Assembly (NCBI RefSeq): GCF_024207115.1
Contig: NZ_CP100128.1
Location: forward strand, 2,666,001-2,730,000
Length of the DNA: 64,000 bases
Direction: 5' to 3'
Source: Chromobacterium sp. IIBBL 290-4
GTDB taxonomy: Bacteria; Pseudomonadota; Gammaproteobacteria; Burkholderiales; Chromobacteriaceae
The position numbers and the translations under genes are program-made. The stretch's first letter is position 1. Each line of letters starts with the position of its first letter. Positions 26,246 to 35,843 of the stretch are shown one piece after another. The notes beneath the pieces were generated by a model that saw only the letters and a program-made list of their open reading frames with translations, had not been told where the DNA came from and ran no database searches.

Positions 26246-27781
26246 TCAATGCTCGCGGCGCATGAATTGGCGCGGACGGAAGCCCAGCGCGAAGAGCACG
26301 GCGAAATAGACCAGCGCGCCTATGATTACCAGCAGCAGCAGCCACAGCACGCGTTGCCAGGCGTGGCCGTGCCAGTCTATCGGCAGCAGCCATTGCGCGG
26401 CCAGCAGCGAAGCGGCCATGGCGGCGATGGCGGTGGCCAGCTTGGACAGGAAGCTCTTCCAGCCGCTTTCCGGCTGGTAGATGCCGCGTCTTTGCAGCGT
26501 GTACAGCAGCAGGCCGGCATTGATGCAGGAGGCCAGGCCGATGGACAGCGCCAGGCCGGCATGCTTGAGCGGGAAGACGAAGACCAGGTTCATGAGCTGG
26601 GTGGAGACCAAGGTCATCAGCGCGATGCGCACCGGGGTTTTGATGTCCTGGCGGGCATAGAAGCCGGGCGCCAGCACTTTCACCAGAATCAGGCCCAAGA
26701 GGCCGAAGGAGTAAGCGATCACCGCCTGCTGCGACATCAGCGCGTCATGCGCGGTGAACTTGCCGTACATGAACATGGTGTAGAGCAGCGGCCCGGACAG
26801 CAGGCCCAGGCCGACGGTGGCCGGCACCGCCAGCAGCAGCGACAGGCGTATGCCCCAGTCCAGCAGCACGCTGAATTCGGCTTCGGATTTGCTGGCCGCG
26901 TGTTTGGACAGCGAAGGCAGCAAGATGGTGCCGAGCGCCACGCCCAGCACGCCGGAGGGGAACTCCATCAGCCGGTCGGCGTAATACATCCACGACACGC
27001 TGCCGGTGGGCAGGAAGGAGGCGAAGGTGGAGTTGATCAGCAAGGAGATCTGCGCCACCGACACGCCGAAAATGGCCGGCCCCATCTGCTTGATCACCCG
27101 CCATACCGCCGGATCGCGGAAGGCCAGGGTAGGTTTGGCCAGCATGCCTATCTGCTTCAGGAAGGGCAGCTGCCACACCAGCTGGATCAGGCCGCCGACG
27201 AACACCGCCCAGGCCATCGCCATGATGGGAGGATGGAAGTAGTGGGTGAAGGCCAGCGCGAACACGATGAAGCTGACGTTCAGAAAGGTGGGCGTGAAGG
27301 CCGGGATGGAAAACTTGCCCCAGCTGTTCAGCACGCTGCCGGTCATCGAGGACAGCGAAATGAAAAAGATATAGGGAAACGACACCCGCAGAATGTCGGC
27401 GAACAGGGCCGCCTTGGCCGGCTCGCGGTAGAAGCCCGGCGCCGAAATCCACATGATGGCGGGGGCGGCCAGCATGCCTATCGCCGTCACCAGCAGCAGC
27501 ACCGAACCCAGCACGCCGGTCACCTTGGCGACGAATTCGCGGGTTTCCTCATGGGTTTTGTTTTGCTTGTATTCGCCGAGAATGGGCACGAAAGCCTGTG
27601 AAAACGCGCCTTCGGCGAACAGGCGGCGCAGCATATTGGGTATCTTGAATGCGGCGTTGAAAGCGTCGGCGGCCATGCCGGCGCCGAAAATGCGGGCGAC
27701 CAGCGTGTCGCGGACCAGGCCGAGCACGCGGGAAACCATGGTCATGCTGCTGACTGCAGCCAGGGCCTTGAGCAGATTCAT
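26246..27781 (-). CDS. murJ: lipid II flippase MurJ
   Basis: MOP-superfamily flippase of 511 aa (about 14 hydrophobic segments) that moves lipid II across the inner membrane for peptidoglycan assembly. The typical N-terminus is [22 protein letters not shown], followed by [23 protein letters not shown] and the PILGEYK segment. The ATG at 27781 (MNLLKALA) is chosen as the family start; the frame is open a further 22 codons upstream. Divergent from rpsT, as in many proteobacteria. Confidence 0.96.
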   Translation of the reverse strand: MNLLKALAAVSSMTMVSRVLGLVRDTLVARIFGAGMAADAFNAAFKIPNMLRRLFAEGAFSQAFVPILGEYKQNKTHEETREFVAKVTGVLGSVLLLVTAIGMLAAPAIMWISAPGFYREPAKAALFADILRVSFPYIFFISLSSMTGSVLNSWGKFSIPAFTPTFLNVSFIVFALAFTHYFHPPIMAMAWAVFVGGLIQLVWQLPFLKQIGMLAKPTLAFRDPAVWRVIKQMGPAIFGVSVAQISLLINSTFASFLPTGSVSWMYYADRLMEFPSGVLGVALGTILLPSLSKHAASKSEAEFSVLLDWGIRLSLLLAVPATVGLGLLSGPLLYTMFMYGKFTAHDALMSQQAVIAYSFGLLGLILVKVLAPGFYARQDIKTPVRIALMTLVSTQLMNLVFVFPLKHAGLALSIGLASCINAGLLLYTLQRRGIYQPESGWKSFLSKLATAIAAMAASLLAAQWLLPIDWHGHAWQRVLWLLLLVIIGALVYFAVLFALGFRPRQFMRREH

Positions 27782-27841
27782 TGCTTTATTGGTGTCAGGG
27801 GCGTTGAGCAAGCCCGCTAGTTTACGCTGGCGGGATTCCTG

Positions 27842-27870
27842 TTGCAAAACCTGTGTTTAGGGCTTAGAAT
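27842..27870 (+). promoter_or_regulatory. rpsT promoter
   Basis: TTGCAA (27842-27847), a 17-bp spacer and TAGAAT (27865-27870) form a good sigma-70 promoter. It predicts initiation near 27877, about 28 nt before the rpsT start codon. Confidence 0.75.
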
Positions 27871-27904
27871 CGCGGGTTTCAGATTCCGCTATCAGGAGAG
27901 ATTC

Positions 27905-28168
27905 ATGGCTAACAGCGCACAAGCTCGCAAGCGTGCACGCACAGCCCTTAAGCAGCGCGCGCACAACGCCAGCCTGCGTACTGCGTTCCGTACCGCAGTT
28001 AAGAAAGTGCTCAAGGCTATCGAAGCCGGTGACAAGGCCGCCGCTCGCGTGGTGTTCCAAGCTTCCGAAAAAGTCATCGACCGCATCGCTGACAAGGGCG
28101 TGTTCCACAAGAACAAGGCTGCTCGTCATAAGAGCCGTCTGTCCGCCCAGATCAAGGCTATGGCCTAA
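27905..28168 (+). CDS. rpsT: 30S ribosomal protein S20
   Basis: An 87-aa basic protein of the small ribosomal subunit that binds 16S rRNA. It starts [16 protein letters not shown] and has the family helices [15 protein letters not shown] and [26 protein letters not shown] lies just upstream of the ATG. Single gene with its own promoter and terminator, divergent from murJ. Confidence 0.98.
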   Translation: MANSAQARKRARTALKQRAHNASLRTAFRTAVKKVLKAIEAGDKAAARVVFQASEKVIDRIADKGVFHKNKAARHKSRLSAQIKAMA

Positions 28169-28199
28169 TCGATCGACAGCCCAGGCTGCAAGAATACGC

Positions 28200-28235
28200 A
28201 AAGGCTCCGCAATCGCGGGGCCTTTTGTGTTTTTG
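28200..28235 (+). terminator. rpsT terminator
   Basis: AAAGGCTCCGC pairs with GCGGGGCCTTTT around AATC, followed by a GTGTTTTT tail. Confidence 0.85.
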
Positions 28236-28392
28236 GCGCGCCTGCGCATGGGATGCTTAGAAGCAGAGGGTAGGGGTCTGGCCGCTGCGGCAAGGCGGCA
28301 GGGGATCCAGCTGCGGGCATGCTCGCCTCTGGCATCGGCCGATTTCCCGGCTTATCGACAGATGGCTGAATCGGCTGGCAACGGGGCGGCCG

Positions 28393-28424
28393 AAGAAACC
28401 CCTCCTCTTGTTGCGGAGGAGGGG
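28393..28424 (-). terminator. terminator of the fabI-pta-ackA unit
   Basis: CCCCTCCTC (28399-28407) pairs with GAGGAGGGG (28416-28424). On the minus strand the stem is followed by TTTCTTC. It lies 8 bp after the ackA stop. The stretch 28236-28392 between the rpsT terminator and this one shows nothing recognisable. Confidence 0.75.
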
Positions 28425-28431
28425 TGATGGC

Positions 28432-29583
28432 TTACAGCAGGCGCGCGGCCTGGCGCGCCATTTCGCCCTCTTCGTCGGTGGGCAGCGCATAGGCCGGCAG
28501 GCGGCTGTTCTGCGTGGTGAGGCGACGGGAGTGCGCAAGATTGGCGGCATGGTCCAGCTCGAAGCCCAGCCAGGCCAGCTGCTGCAGAATCCGGCCGCGC
28601 ACCTCGGCCGAGTGCTCGCCGATGCCTGCGGTGAAGATTACCGCGTCCAGGCCCCTGAGCGCGCCGGCCAGGCTGGCCACCTCGCGCGCGGCGCGATAGC
28701 AGAACAGCTCCACCGCCTCGCGCGCGGCCGGCAATTCGCTATCCAGCAGTTCGCGCATATCGGCCGATACGCCCGATACGCCCAGCAGGCCGGAATTCTT
28801 GTACAGCTCGCGCCGCACATCCTTGACGCCCATGCCTTCATGCTCTTGCCAGTACAGGATCACTTCCGGGTCGATATAGCCGGGGCGGCTGCCCATCATC
28901 AGGCCGTCCACCGCCGAGAAGCCCATGCTGGAGGCGATGCTCTTGCCCGATTCGATGGCGCAGGCGCTGGCGCCGTTGCCCAGGTGGCAGACCACCACCT
29001 TGCCGTGGGCCAGATTCAACTCCGGCAGCCGGCGGGAGATGGCGGCGTAGGAGAGGCCATGGAAGCCATAGCGGCGCACGCCTTCATCGTGCCAGTGGCG
29101 GGCGATGCCGAAACGGGTGGCCACTTCCGGCTGGCTGGCGTGGAAGGCGGTGTCGAAGCAGGCGATCTGCGGCAGCCTGTCGTCCAGTTCCTGAAACGCG
29201 TCCACCACCTCCAGGCTCACCGGCTGATGCAGCGGCGCCAGCGGAATGTACTCATCCAGCGCCGCCCGCGCCGCGGCGTCGATGCGGATGGGCTCATGGT
29301 AGCGCTTGCCGCCGTGCACCACGCGGTGAACCACGGCGCGCACTTGCAGCTGCTGGTCGGCCAGGCTGTTCAGCACCGCGGCCAGGGCCGCTTGATGGGA
29401 GGCGTCGTCCAGCGGCCTTTCGGTTTGCGGCTGGCCTCTGGCGTCGGACAGCTGCAGCTTCGCCTCTTTGCTGCCGAAACGGTCCACCATGCCGCGCGCC
29501 AGCAGCGTCTGGCCATCGGCGGAGAAGGCGCGGAACTTCAGCGTGGACGAGCCGGCGTTGATGGCCAGCAGGCAGGGCGTCAT
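28432..29583 (-). CDS. ackA: acetate kinase
   Basis: ASKHA-fold kinase of 383 aa for acetyl-phosphate + ADP to acetate + ATP. Motifs: N-terminal LLAINAGSSTLKFRAF (phosphate loop), ACFDTAFHASQPEVA, GFHGLSYAAISRRLPE, VVCHLGNGASACAIESGKS and TAGIGEHSAEVRGRIL. ATG 29583 overlaps the stop of the preceding phosphotransacylase gene (ATGA). With that gene it forms the acetyl-CoA to acetate pathway. A butyrate-preferring kinase is a less likely alternative. Confidence 0.95.
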   Translation of the reverse strand: MTPCLLAINAGSSTLKFRAFSADGQTLLARGMVDRFGSKEAKLQLSDARGQPQTERPLDDASHQAALAAVLNSLADQQLQVRAVVHRVVHGGKRYHEPIRIDAAARAALDEYIPLAPLHQPVSLEVVDAFQELDDRLPQIACFDTAFHASQPEVATRFGIARHWHDEGVRRYGFHGLSYAAISRRLPELNLAHGKVVVCHLGNGASACAIESGKSIASSMGFSAVDGLMMGSRPGYIDPEVILYWQEHEGMGVKDVRRELYKNSGLLGVSGVSADMRELLDSELPAAREAVELFCYRAAREVASLAGALRGLDAVIFTAGIGEHSAEVRGRILQQLAWLGFELDHAANLAHSRRLTTQNSRLPAYALPTDEEGEMARQAARLL

Positions 29584-30515
29584 GCGCGGCCTCCTTTGGC
29601 GCGGCGCTGGTGCGCCAGCAGGCAGGCGATGGCGCTGGAGGCCAGGCGGCCGCTGGCGTCGTCGGCGCGGCTGGTCAGCACCATGGGCACGCGCGCGCCC
29701 ATCACGATGCCGGCCGAGGCGGCCTGGGCCAGGTAGGTGAGCTGCTTGCCCAGCATATTGCCGGCTTCCAGGTCCGGCACCAGCAAGATGTCCGGATCGC
29801 CGGCCACCGCCGAGACGATGCCCTTGCTCTGGGCGGCTTCCTTGGAGATGGCGTTGTCGAAGGCCAGCGGGCCGTCGAGGATGGCGCCGGTGATCTGGCC
29901 GCGCTCGGCCATTTTGCACAGCGCGGCGGCGTCCAGGGTGGAGCGCATGTCGGGATTGATGGTTTCCACCGCCGCCAGGATGGCCACCTTGGGTTGCTGG
30001 ATGCCCAGCGCGTGGGTCAGGTCGATGGCGTTCTGACAGATGTCGCGCTTGGTGATCAGGTCCGGCTCGATATTGACCGCGGCATCGGTGATGAATAGAT
30101 AGCGCGGGTAGCTGTCCACCTTCATGATCCAGACGTGGCTGATGCGGCGGTCGGTGCGGATGCCGGTGTCGCGGGCCAGCGCGGCGCTCATGAATTCGTC
30201 GGTGTGCAGGCTGCCCTTCATCAGGATGTCGGCGTAGCCGTCGCGCACCAGCTGCACCGCATGCTCGGCGGCGGCGTGGCTGTGCTCGACGTCTATGCAT
30301 TCAAAACGTTTGAGGTCGATGTCCAGCTCATCGGCTGTTTTCTGCAGCTTGGATTGCGGCGCCACCAGTATCGGCGTGGCGATGCCGTTGTCGGCGGCCT
30401 CCACGGCGCCGAGCAGCGATTCGCGGCTGCAAGGGTGGGCGACAGCCATCGGCAGCGCACCCAGCGCGCGGGCTTGTTGCAGGATGTCGTCGAATGCGTG
30501 GGTATCGTGGTTCAT
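29580..30515 (-). CDS. pta: phosphate acetyl/butyryltransferase
   Basis: A 311-aa phosphotransacylase of the short, single-domain type, making acetyl-phosphate (or another acyl-phosphate) from acyl-CoA. Visible motifs: DILMKGSLHTDEFMSAAL, ISHVWIMKVDSYPRYLFITDAA, GAILDGPLAFDNAIS and the C-terminal DLEAGNMLGKQLTYL. It is far shorter than the E. coli 714-aa Pta and is in the length class shared with butyryltransferases, so acyl specificity is open. It sits between fabI (11 bp upstream) and ackA (4-bp overlap). Confidence 0.92.
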   Translation of the reverse strand: MNHDTHAFDDILQQARALGALPMAVAHPCSRESLLGAVEAADNGIATPILVAPQSKLQKTADELDIDLKRFECIDVEHSHAAAEHAVQLVRDGYADILMKGSLHTDEFMSAALARDTGIRTDRRISHVWIMKVDSYPRYLFITDAAVNIEPDLITKRDICQNAIDLTHALGIQQPKVAILAAVETINPDMRSTLDAAALCKMAERGQITGAILDGPLAFDNAISKEAAQSKGIVSAVAGDPDILLVPDLEAGNMLGKQLTYLAQAASAGIVMGARVPMVLTSRADDASGRLASSAIACLLAHQRRAKGGRA

Positions 30516-30525
30516 CGCTTGCTCC

Positions 30526-31323
30526 TTACGCCTTGATGTGATGGCCGCCGTCAACGTAGATGGTCTGGCCGGTCAGGCCGCTGGCGGCGTTGGAAATCAG
30601 GAAGGCGCAGGTCATGCCCACTTCCTCGATGTCGACCAGGCGGTTCTGCGGCGCGCGGGCGATGGCGTCCTCTATCAATTGGTCGAAATGGGCGATGCCG
30701 GAGGCGGCGCGCGTTTTCAGCGGGCCGGGGGAGACAGCGTGCACGCGGATGCGCTTGGGGCCCAGATCGTTGGCCAGATAACGGCTGACGCTTTCCAGCG
30801 CCGCCTTCACCGGACCCATGATGTTGTAGTTTTCCACCACCTTGTCGGCGCCGTAATAGCTCATGGTGATCAGGCTGCCGCCGTTTTTCATCAGCGGCTC
30901 GGCCAGGCGCGCCATTTCGATGAATGAATAGCAGGAAACGTGCATCGCCTGCTGGAAGCCCTTCAGCGAGCAATCGGCGACGCGGCCGTGCAGGTCTTCG
31001 GCCGGGCAGTAGGCGATGGAGTGGATGATGAAATCCAGGCTGCCCCACTGTTTCTCGATTTCCGCGAACACATGCTCCAATTGGCCCGGCTGCTCCACGT
31101 CCAGCGGCAGCACCACGCTGGCCTGCAGCTTTTCAGCCAGCGGGCGCACGTATTTTTCGGCCTTCTCGTTGAGGTAGGTGACCGCGCATTGCGCGCCCAA
31201 TTGGTGCAATACGCTGGCGCAGCCATAGGCGATGCTGTTCTCGTTGGCGATGCCGACGATCAGGCCGCGTTTGCCGGCGAGGATGTTGCGAATGCTTTCC
31301 ATCTGACCTTCTTGGTAAACCAT
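30526..31323 (-). CDS. fabI: enoyl-[acyl-carrier-protein] reductase FabI
   Basis: NAD(P)H-dependent short-chain reductase of 265 aa that completes each fatty acid elongation cycle. It has the FabI-type nucleotide motif GLIVGIANENSIAYG, DFIIHSIAYCPAED, and the catalytic Tyr-x6-Lys as YNIMGPVK (with an upstream SYYGA tyrosine). VSPGPLKTRAASGI and VDGGHHIKA are the substrate-loop and C-terminal blocks. GGAGG lies 6 nt before the ATG at 31323; MESIRN 21 bp later is an alternative start. It precedes pta-ackA in one unit, linking acyl and acetyl metabolism; it may be a second FabI of the genome. Confidence 0.9.
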   Translation of the reverse strand: MVYQEGQMESIRNILAGKRGLIVGIANENSIAYGCASVLHQLGAQCAVTYLNEKAEKYVRPLAEKLQASVVLPLDVEQPGQLEHVFAEIEKQWGSLDFIIHSIAYCPAEDLHGRVADCSLKGFQQAMHVSCYSFIEMARLAEPLMKNGGSLITMSYYGADKVVENYNIMGPVKAALESVSRYLANDLGPKRIRVHAVSPGPLKTRAASGIAHFDQLIEDAIARAPQNRLVDIEEVGMTCAFLISNAASGLTGQTIYVDGGHHIKA

Positions 31324-31383
31324 TTGGACCTCCGGGATAGCGTTGCAGAACCGTGTTGCGGAAAAATGATGTAAAAGTGCTTT

Positions 31384-31411
31384 TTGTATTGTCGTTTCAG
31401 TCGGATATAAT
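31384..31411 (+). promoter_or_regulatory. candidate promoter of the fmdB-DUF502-aspS unit
   Basis: A consensus -10 TATAAT (31406-31411) has a partial -35 TTGTAT (31384-31389) at 16-bp spacing, giving a leader of about 140 nt. A second possible -10 TATACT at 31458-31463 lacks a good -35. Confidence 0.4.
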
Positions 31412-31556
31412 CAGGGGTTTGCGGCCGCGCTTGAGTTTGCGCTCCGGTGGCCGCATCTATACTGTCAATCCTGTGTACAGTTTAGTTCCAGGGGTGGTGC
31501 AGTGCAGCAAATATGCTTATTATGCCATTGTGGTTATCTGGCGGGAAAGTAAAGCT

Positions 31557-31826
31557 ATGCCGATCTATGAATATCGTTGCGGCGCCTGTGGCGTCGCCAA
31601 GGAACATCTGCAAAAACTGAGCGACGCGCCGGTTGCGGCCTGTCCGGCCTGCGGCAGCGCGGATTACCAGAAGCAGCTGTCCGCCGCGGGTTTCCAGCTG
31701 AAGGGCTCGGGCTGGTATGCCACCGACTTCAAGGGCGGCGGCAGCGCTTCATCCAGCTCGTCCAGCGAAAGTTCCTCTTCCGGCGGCCATAGTTGCGGCA
31801 CCGGCTCCTGCGGCGGCTGCCACTGA
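31557..31826 (+). CDS. FmdB-type zinc-ribbon protein
   Basis: An 89-aa protein with the FmdB/CxxC zinc ribbon: MPIYEYRCGACG then CPACGS supplies four cysteines (C8, C11, C33, C36). It has a GWYATDFKGG segment, a serine-rich linker, and a Cys/Gly/His-rich tail (HSCGTGSCGGCH) that may bind metal. Function not established. It precedes DUF502 and aspS, an order conserved in many betaproteobacteria. Its stop overlaps the next start by 1 bp (TGATG). Confidence 0.88.
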   Translation: MPIYEYRCGACGVAKEHLQKLSDAPVAACPACGSADYQKQLSAAGFQLKGSGWYATDFKGGGSASSSSSSESSSSGGHSCGTGSCGGCH

Positions 31827-32503
31827 TGTCGGTGTCTCCCAAGATCAAGATGACGCTGAAGGGCTATCTGATCGCCGGCCTGCTGATCTGGCTGCCGCTG
31901 GCGATCACCTTGTGGGTGCTCAATCTCATCATCGGCTCGCTGGACCAGACGCTGACGCTGCTGCCGACCGAATGGCGTCCGGAAAGCCTGTTCGGCGTGC
32001 ATGTGCCCGGCATGGGCGTGGTGTTCGCCGTATTGGTGGTGATGGGCACCGGCATGCTGGCCGCCAATGTGCTGGGCCGCCGCCTGGTGGAGTTCTGGCA
32101 TGGCGCGCTGTCGCGCACGCCGGTAGTGAGTTCAATTTACAACAGCGTGAAGCAAGTGAGCGACACGCTGCTGTCCGATTCCGGCAATGCGTTCAAGAAC
32201 GCGCTGCTGGTGCGCTGGCCGCATCAAAACGCCTGGTGCGTGGCCTTCCAGACCGGCACGCCGGCCGAGGAGATCCTGCGTCACGCCGATGACGGCGAGG
32301 AGCTGGTCAGCGTGTATGTGCCGACCACGCCTAACCCGACGTCCGGCTATTTCATCGTGGTGCCGCGCAGCGATACCCGCGAGTTGAATATGAGCGTCGA
32401 CGAGGCGCTCAAGTACGTCATTTCCATGGGCGTGGTCGTGCCGAACCCGCCGCCGCAGGCTCAGCGTCCGCGTCTGAACGACGAACATAATCGGCAGGGC
32501 TAG
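31826..32503 (+). CDS. DUF502 family membrane protein
   Basis: A 225-aa protein with two N-terminal membrane spans (about 12-35 and 63-85, LIAGLLIWLPLAITLWVL and VVFAVLVVMGTGMLAANVLG), then a soluble C-terminal domain with TPVVSSIYNSVKQVSDTLLS and VYVPTTPNPTSGYFIVVPRSD. These are diagnostic of DUF502 proteins, which have no assigned function. Co-transcribed with fmdB and probably aspS (76 bp downstream). Confidence 0.9.
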   Translation: MSVSPKIKMTLKGYLIAGLLIWLPLAITLWVLNLIIGSLDQTLTLLPTEWRPESLFGVHVPGMGVVFAVLVVMGTGMLAANVLGRRLVEFWHGALSRTPVVSSIYNSVKQVSDTLLSDSGNAFKNALLVRWPHQNAWCVAFQTGTPAEEILRHADDGEELVSVYVPTTPNPTSGYFIVVPRSDTRELNMSVDEALKYVISMGVVVPNPPPQAQRPRLNDEHNRQG

Positions 32504-32579
32504 ACCGCCACCCTGTCTAGCCCGAACACGCCGTCTCCCCAAGCGGGAGCTTCAAAGATTCAATAAAAAGGTTTAAGCA

Positions 32580-34373
<1,794 letters not shown>

Positions 34374-34382
34374 TCACGGTAG

Positions 34383-34410
34383 GGCGGATGCCCCTGCGGG
34401 GCGATCCGCC
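34383..34410. repeat. REP-like hairpin downstream of aspS
   Basis: GGCGGAT-GCCCC-TGC-GGGGC-G-ATCCGCC has the same architecture as 15154-15181 but with AA/TT in the outer stem replaced by AT/AT, so pairing is kept. It is followed by further inverted fragments (GGCGGAACGCC near 34430). Confidence 0.75.
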
Positions 34411-34492
34411 GCTATTCGGAGATTGGATGGCGGAACGCCGGCGGAGCCGGCTTCCTCCCTGCGGGGCGAAATGTGGCTAAAGCCTGATCAAG

Positions 34493-34520
34493 AACGGACA
34501 GCGAGCTGTCCGTTTTTTTT
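34493..34520 (+). terminator. aspS terminator
   Basis: AACGGACAGC-GA-GCTGTCCGTT followed by eight T residues. It lies 120 bp after the aspS stop, beyond the REP-like element. Confidence 0.93.
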
Positions 34521-34525
34521 GCGCC

Positions 34526-34575
34526 TTGAATTATCTATGTACATGTGTAAAATAAAAATGTACGTAGGTACGTTG
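34526..34575 (+). promoter_or_regulatory. candidate promoter/operator of the small RHH-like gene
   Basis: TTGAAT (34526-34531) and TAAAAT (34547-34552) could be a -35/-10 pair with short 15-bp spacing. The palindrome ATGTACAT (34537-34544) and a second TGTAC (34559-34563), 21 bp or two helical turns apart, followed by GGTACGT, look like operator half-sites. Confidence 0.35.
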
Positions 34576-34593
34576 ATGCAAATGGAGAGCAAG

Positions 34594-34863
34594 ATGGCGC
34601 AAGCAAGCGAAACGAAAGACATCCTGGTGGAGCGGACCCAGACCGGGGTCAAGATCGAGAAACGCATTCTCAAAGTGCTGAAAGGCATGGCGGAATATCA
34701 CGACATTTCCTTGGGCGACTTGCTGGAGGGCATTGTGTTGCATGCTTTCGACGGCAAGACGCCGTTCGGCGAGGAGTCGCTGGCCAAGATCCGCCAGCTG
34801 AAGGAAGTGTACGGCCTGGATCTGGATGCCAGCCACAGCCACCACTTGCGCGAAAAGAACTGA
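34594..34863 (+). CDS. small conserved hypothetical, possibly ribbon-helix-helix-like
   Basis: An 89-aa protein. Residues about 12-50 show a short polar strand (TGVKIEKRIL) followed by two helices (KVLKGMAEYHDISLGDLLEGI), which resembles the ribbon-helix-helix layout but is not a clear match. The tail is His-rich (ASHSHHLREKN). ATG 34594 is chosen because GGAGAG lies 4 nt upstream; ATGs at 34582 and 34576 are alternatives. It stands alone between aspS and the peroxiredoxin gene, with TGTAC repeats upstream. Confidence 0.65.
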   Translation: MAQASETKDILVERTQTGVKIEKRILKVLKGMAEYHDISLGDLLEGIVLHAFDGKTPFGEESLAKIRQLKEVYGLDLDASHSHHLREKN

Positions 34864-35091
34864 ATCCGCGCGGACTTGAAACTTCGGCCGCCCGCCGCCA
34901 TCTGACAAAAGTCGGCTGGCTGCATGCGGCGGCGATGTGTCAGACGAAGCGATTGCAAAACTTTATCGTCACGATATCGATTTACAATTTGCCGGGCCGG
35001 AGCAGCTGTTTTATAAAGCCTCGCATCCCGCGACGTTGTTCGAAGCCCGAAGGAACAGCGTTGTCATATCAAGACCTTTAAGGAGATAACC

Positions 35092-35706
35092 ATGGCCGTA
35101 CTCGTTGGCAAGCAAGCCCCGTTCTTCGCAGGTGAAAAGACTTTCTCCGCCGTGCTGGGCAATGGCGAGATCGTTGACAACTACTCCTTCAAGCAGGCCA
35201 CTGCCGGCAAGTACGCCGTAGTGTTCTTCTACCCGCTGGACTTCACCTTCGTCTGCCCGTCCGAGCTGATCGCTTTCGATCACCGCCTGGCTGACTTCAA
35301 GGCCAAGAACGTGGAAGTGATCGGCGTGTCCATCGACAGCCAGTTCACCCACGCCGCATGGCGCAACACCCCGGTGGAAAAGGGCGGCATCGGCCAAGTC
35401 GGCTACACCCTGGTGGCTGACATCCAGCACGAGCTGTGCAAGGCTTTCGACGTTGAAGCCGACGGCGGCGTGGCTTTCCGCGGCTCCTTCCTGATCGACA
35501 AGTCCGGCGTGGTGCAGCACCAAGTGGTGAACAACCTGCCGCTGGGCCGCAATGTCGACGAAATGCTGCGCATGGTTGACGCGCTGCAATTCACCGAAGA
35601 GCACGGCGAAGTGTGCCCGGCTGGCTGGAACAAGGGCAAGAAGGGCATGAAGCCGTCCGCTGAAGGCGTGGCTTCCTACCTGGCTGAAAACGCCAAGGAC
35701 CTGTAA
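35092..35706 (+). CDS. 2-Cys peroxiredoxin (AhpC/Prx1 type)
   Basis: A 204-aa thiol peroxidase reducing H2O2 and organic peroxides. The peroxidatic Cys55 is in FYPLDFTFVCPSELIAFD and the resolving Cys at about 175 in EVCPAGWNKGKKGMKPSAEG. The GGIGQVGY and C-terminal YLAEN segments are typical of the typical 2-Cys group sensitive to overoxidation. AAGGAG lies 7 nt before the ATG and codon bias suggests high expression. No AhpF or thioredoxin reductase gene is adjacent, so its reductant is unknown. No clear OxyR site could be recognised upstream (34864-35091). Confidence 0.95.
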   Translation: MAVLVGKQAPFFAGEKTFSAVLGNGEIVDNYSFKQATAGKYAVVFFYPLDFTFVCPSELIAFDHRLADFKAKNVEVIGVSIDSQFTHAAWRNTPVEKGGIGQVGYTLVADIQHELCKAFDVEADGGVAFRGSFLIDKSGVVQHQVVNNLPLGRNVDEMLRMVDALQFTEEHGEVCPAGWNKGKKGMKPSAEGVASYLAENAKDL

Positions 35707-35734
35707 TCCGCGTCTAGAACCGGATTCAGTCCAG

Positions 35735-35769
35735 CACCCCGCCCGCGCAAGCCGGCGGGGTGTTGTTTT
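35735..35769 (+). terminator. peroxiredoxin gene terminator
   Basis: CACCCCGCC (35735-35743) pairs with GGCGGGGTG (35754-35762), followed by TTGTTTT. Confidence 0.88.
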
Positions 35770-35843
35770 ATCGGTTCTTGCTTTGCAAAGTCAGGCGCGC
35801 CGGGCTGGTCAGGCATGCCGGCGGCGCCGCGTCGAGGAGTGCT

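Noticed and set aside
34864..35091. OxyR binding site ahead of the peroxiredoxin gene
   Set aside because: TATCG-TCA-CGATA and ATATCGAT are palindromic but do not match the four-ATAG/CTAT OxyR spacing.
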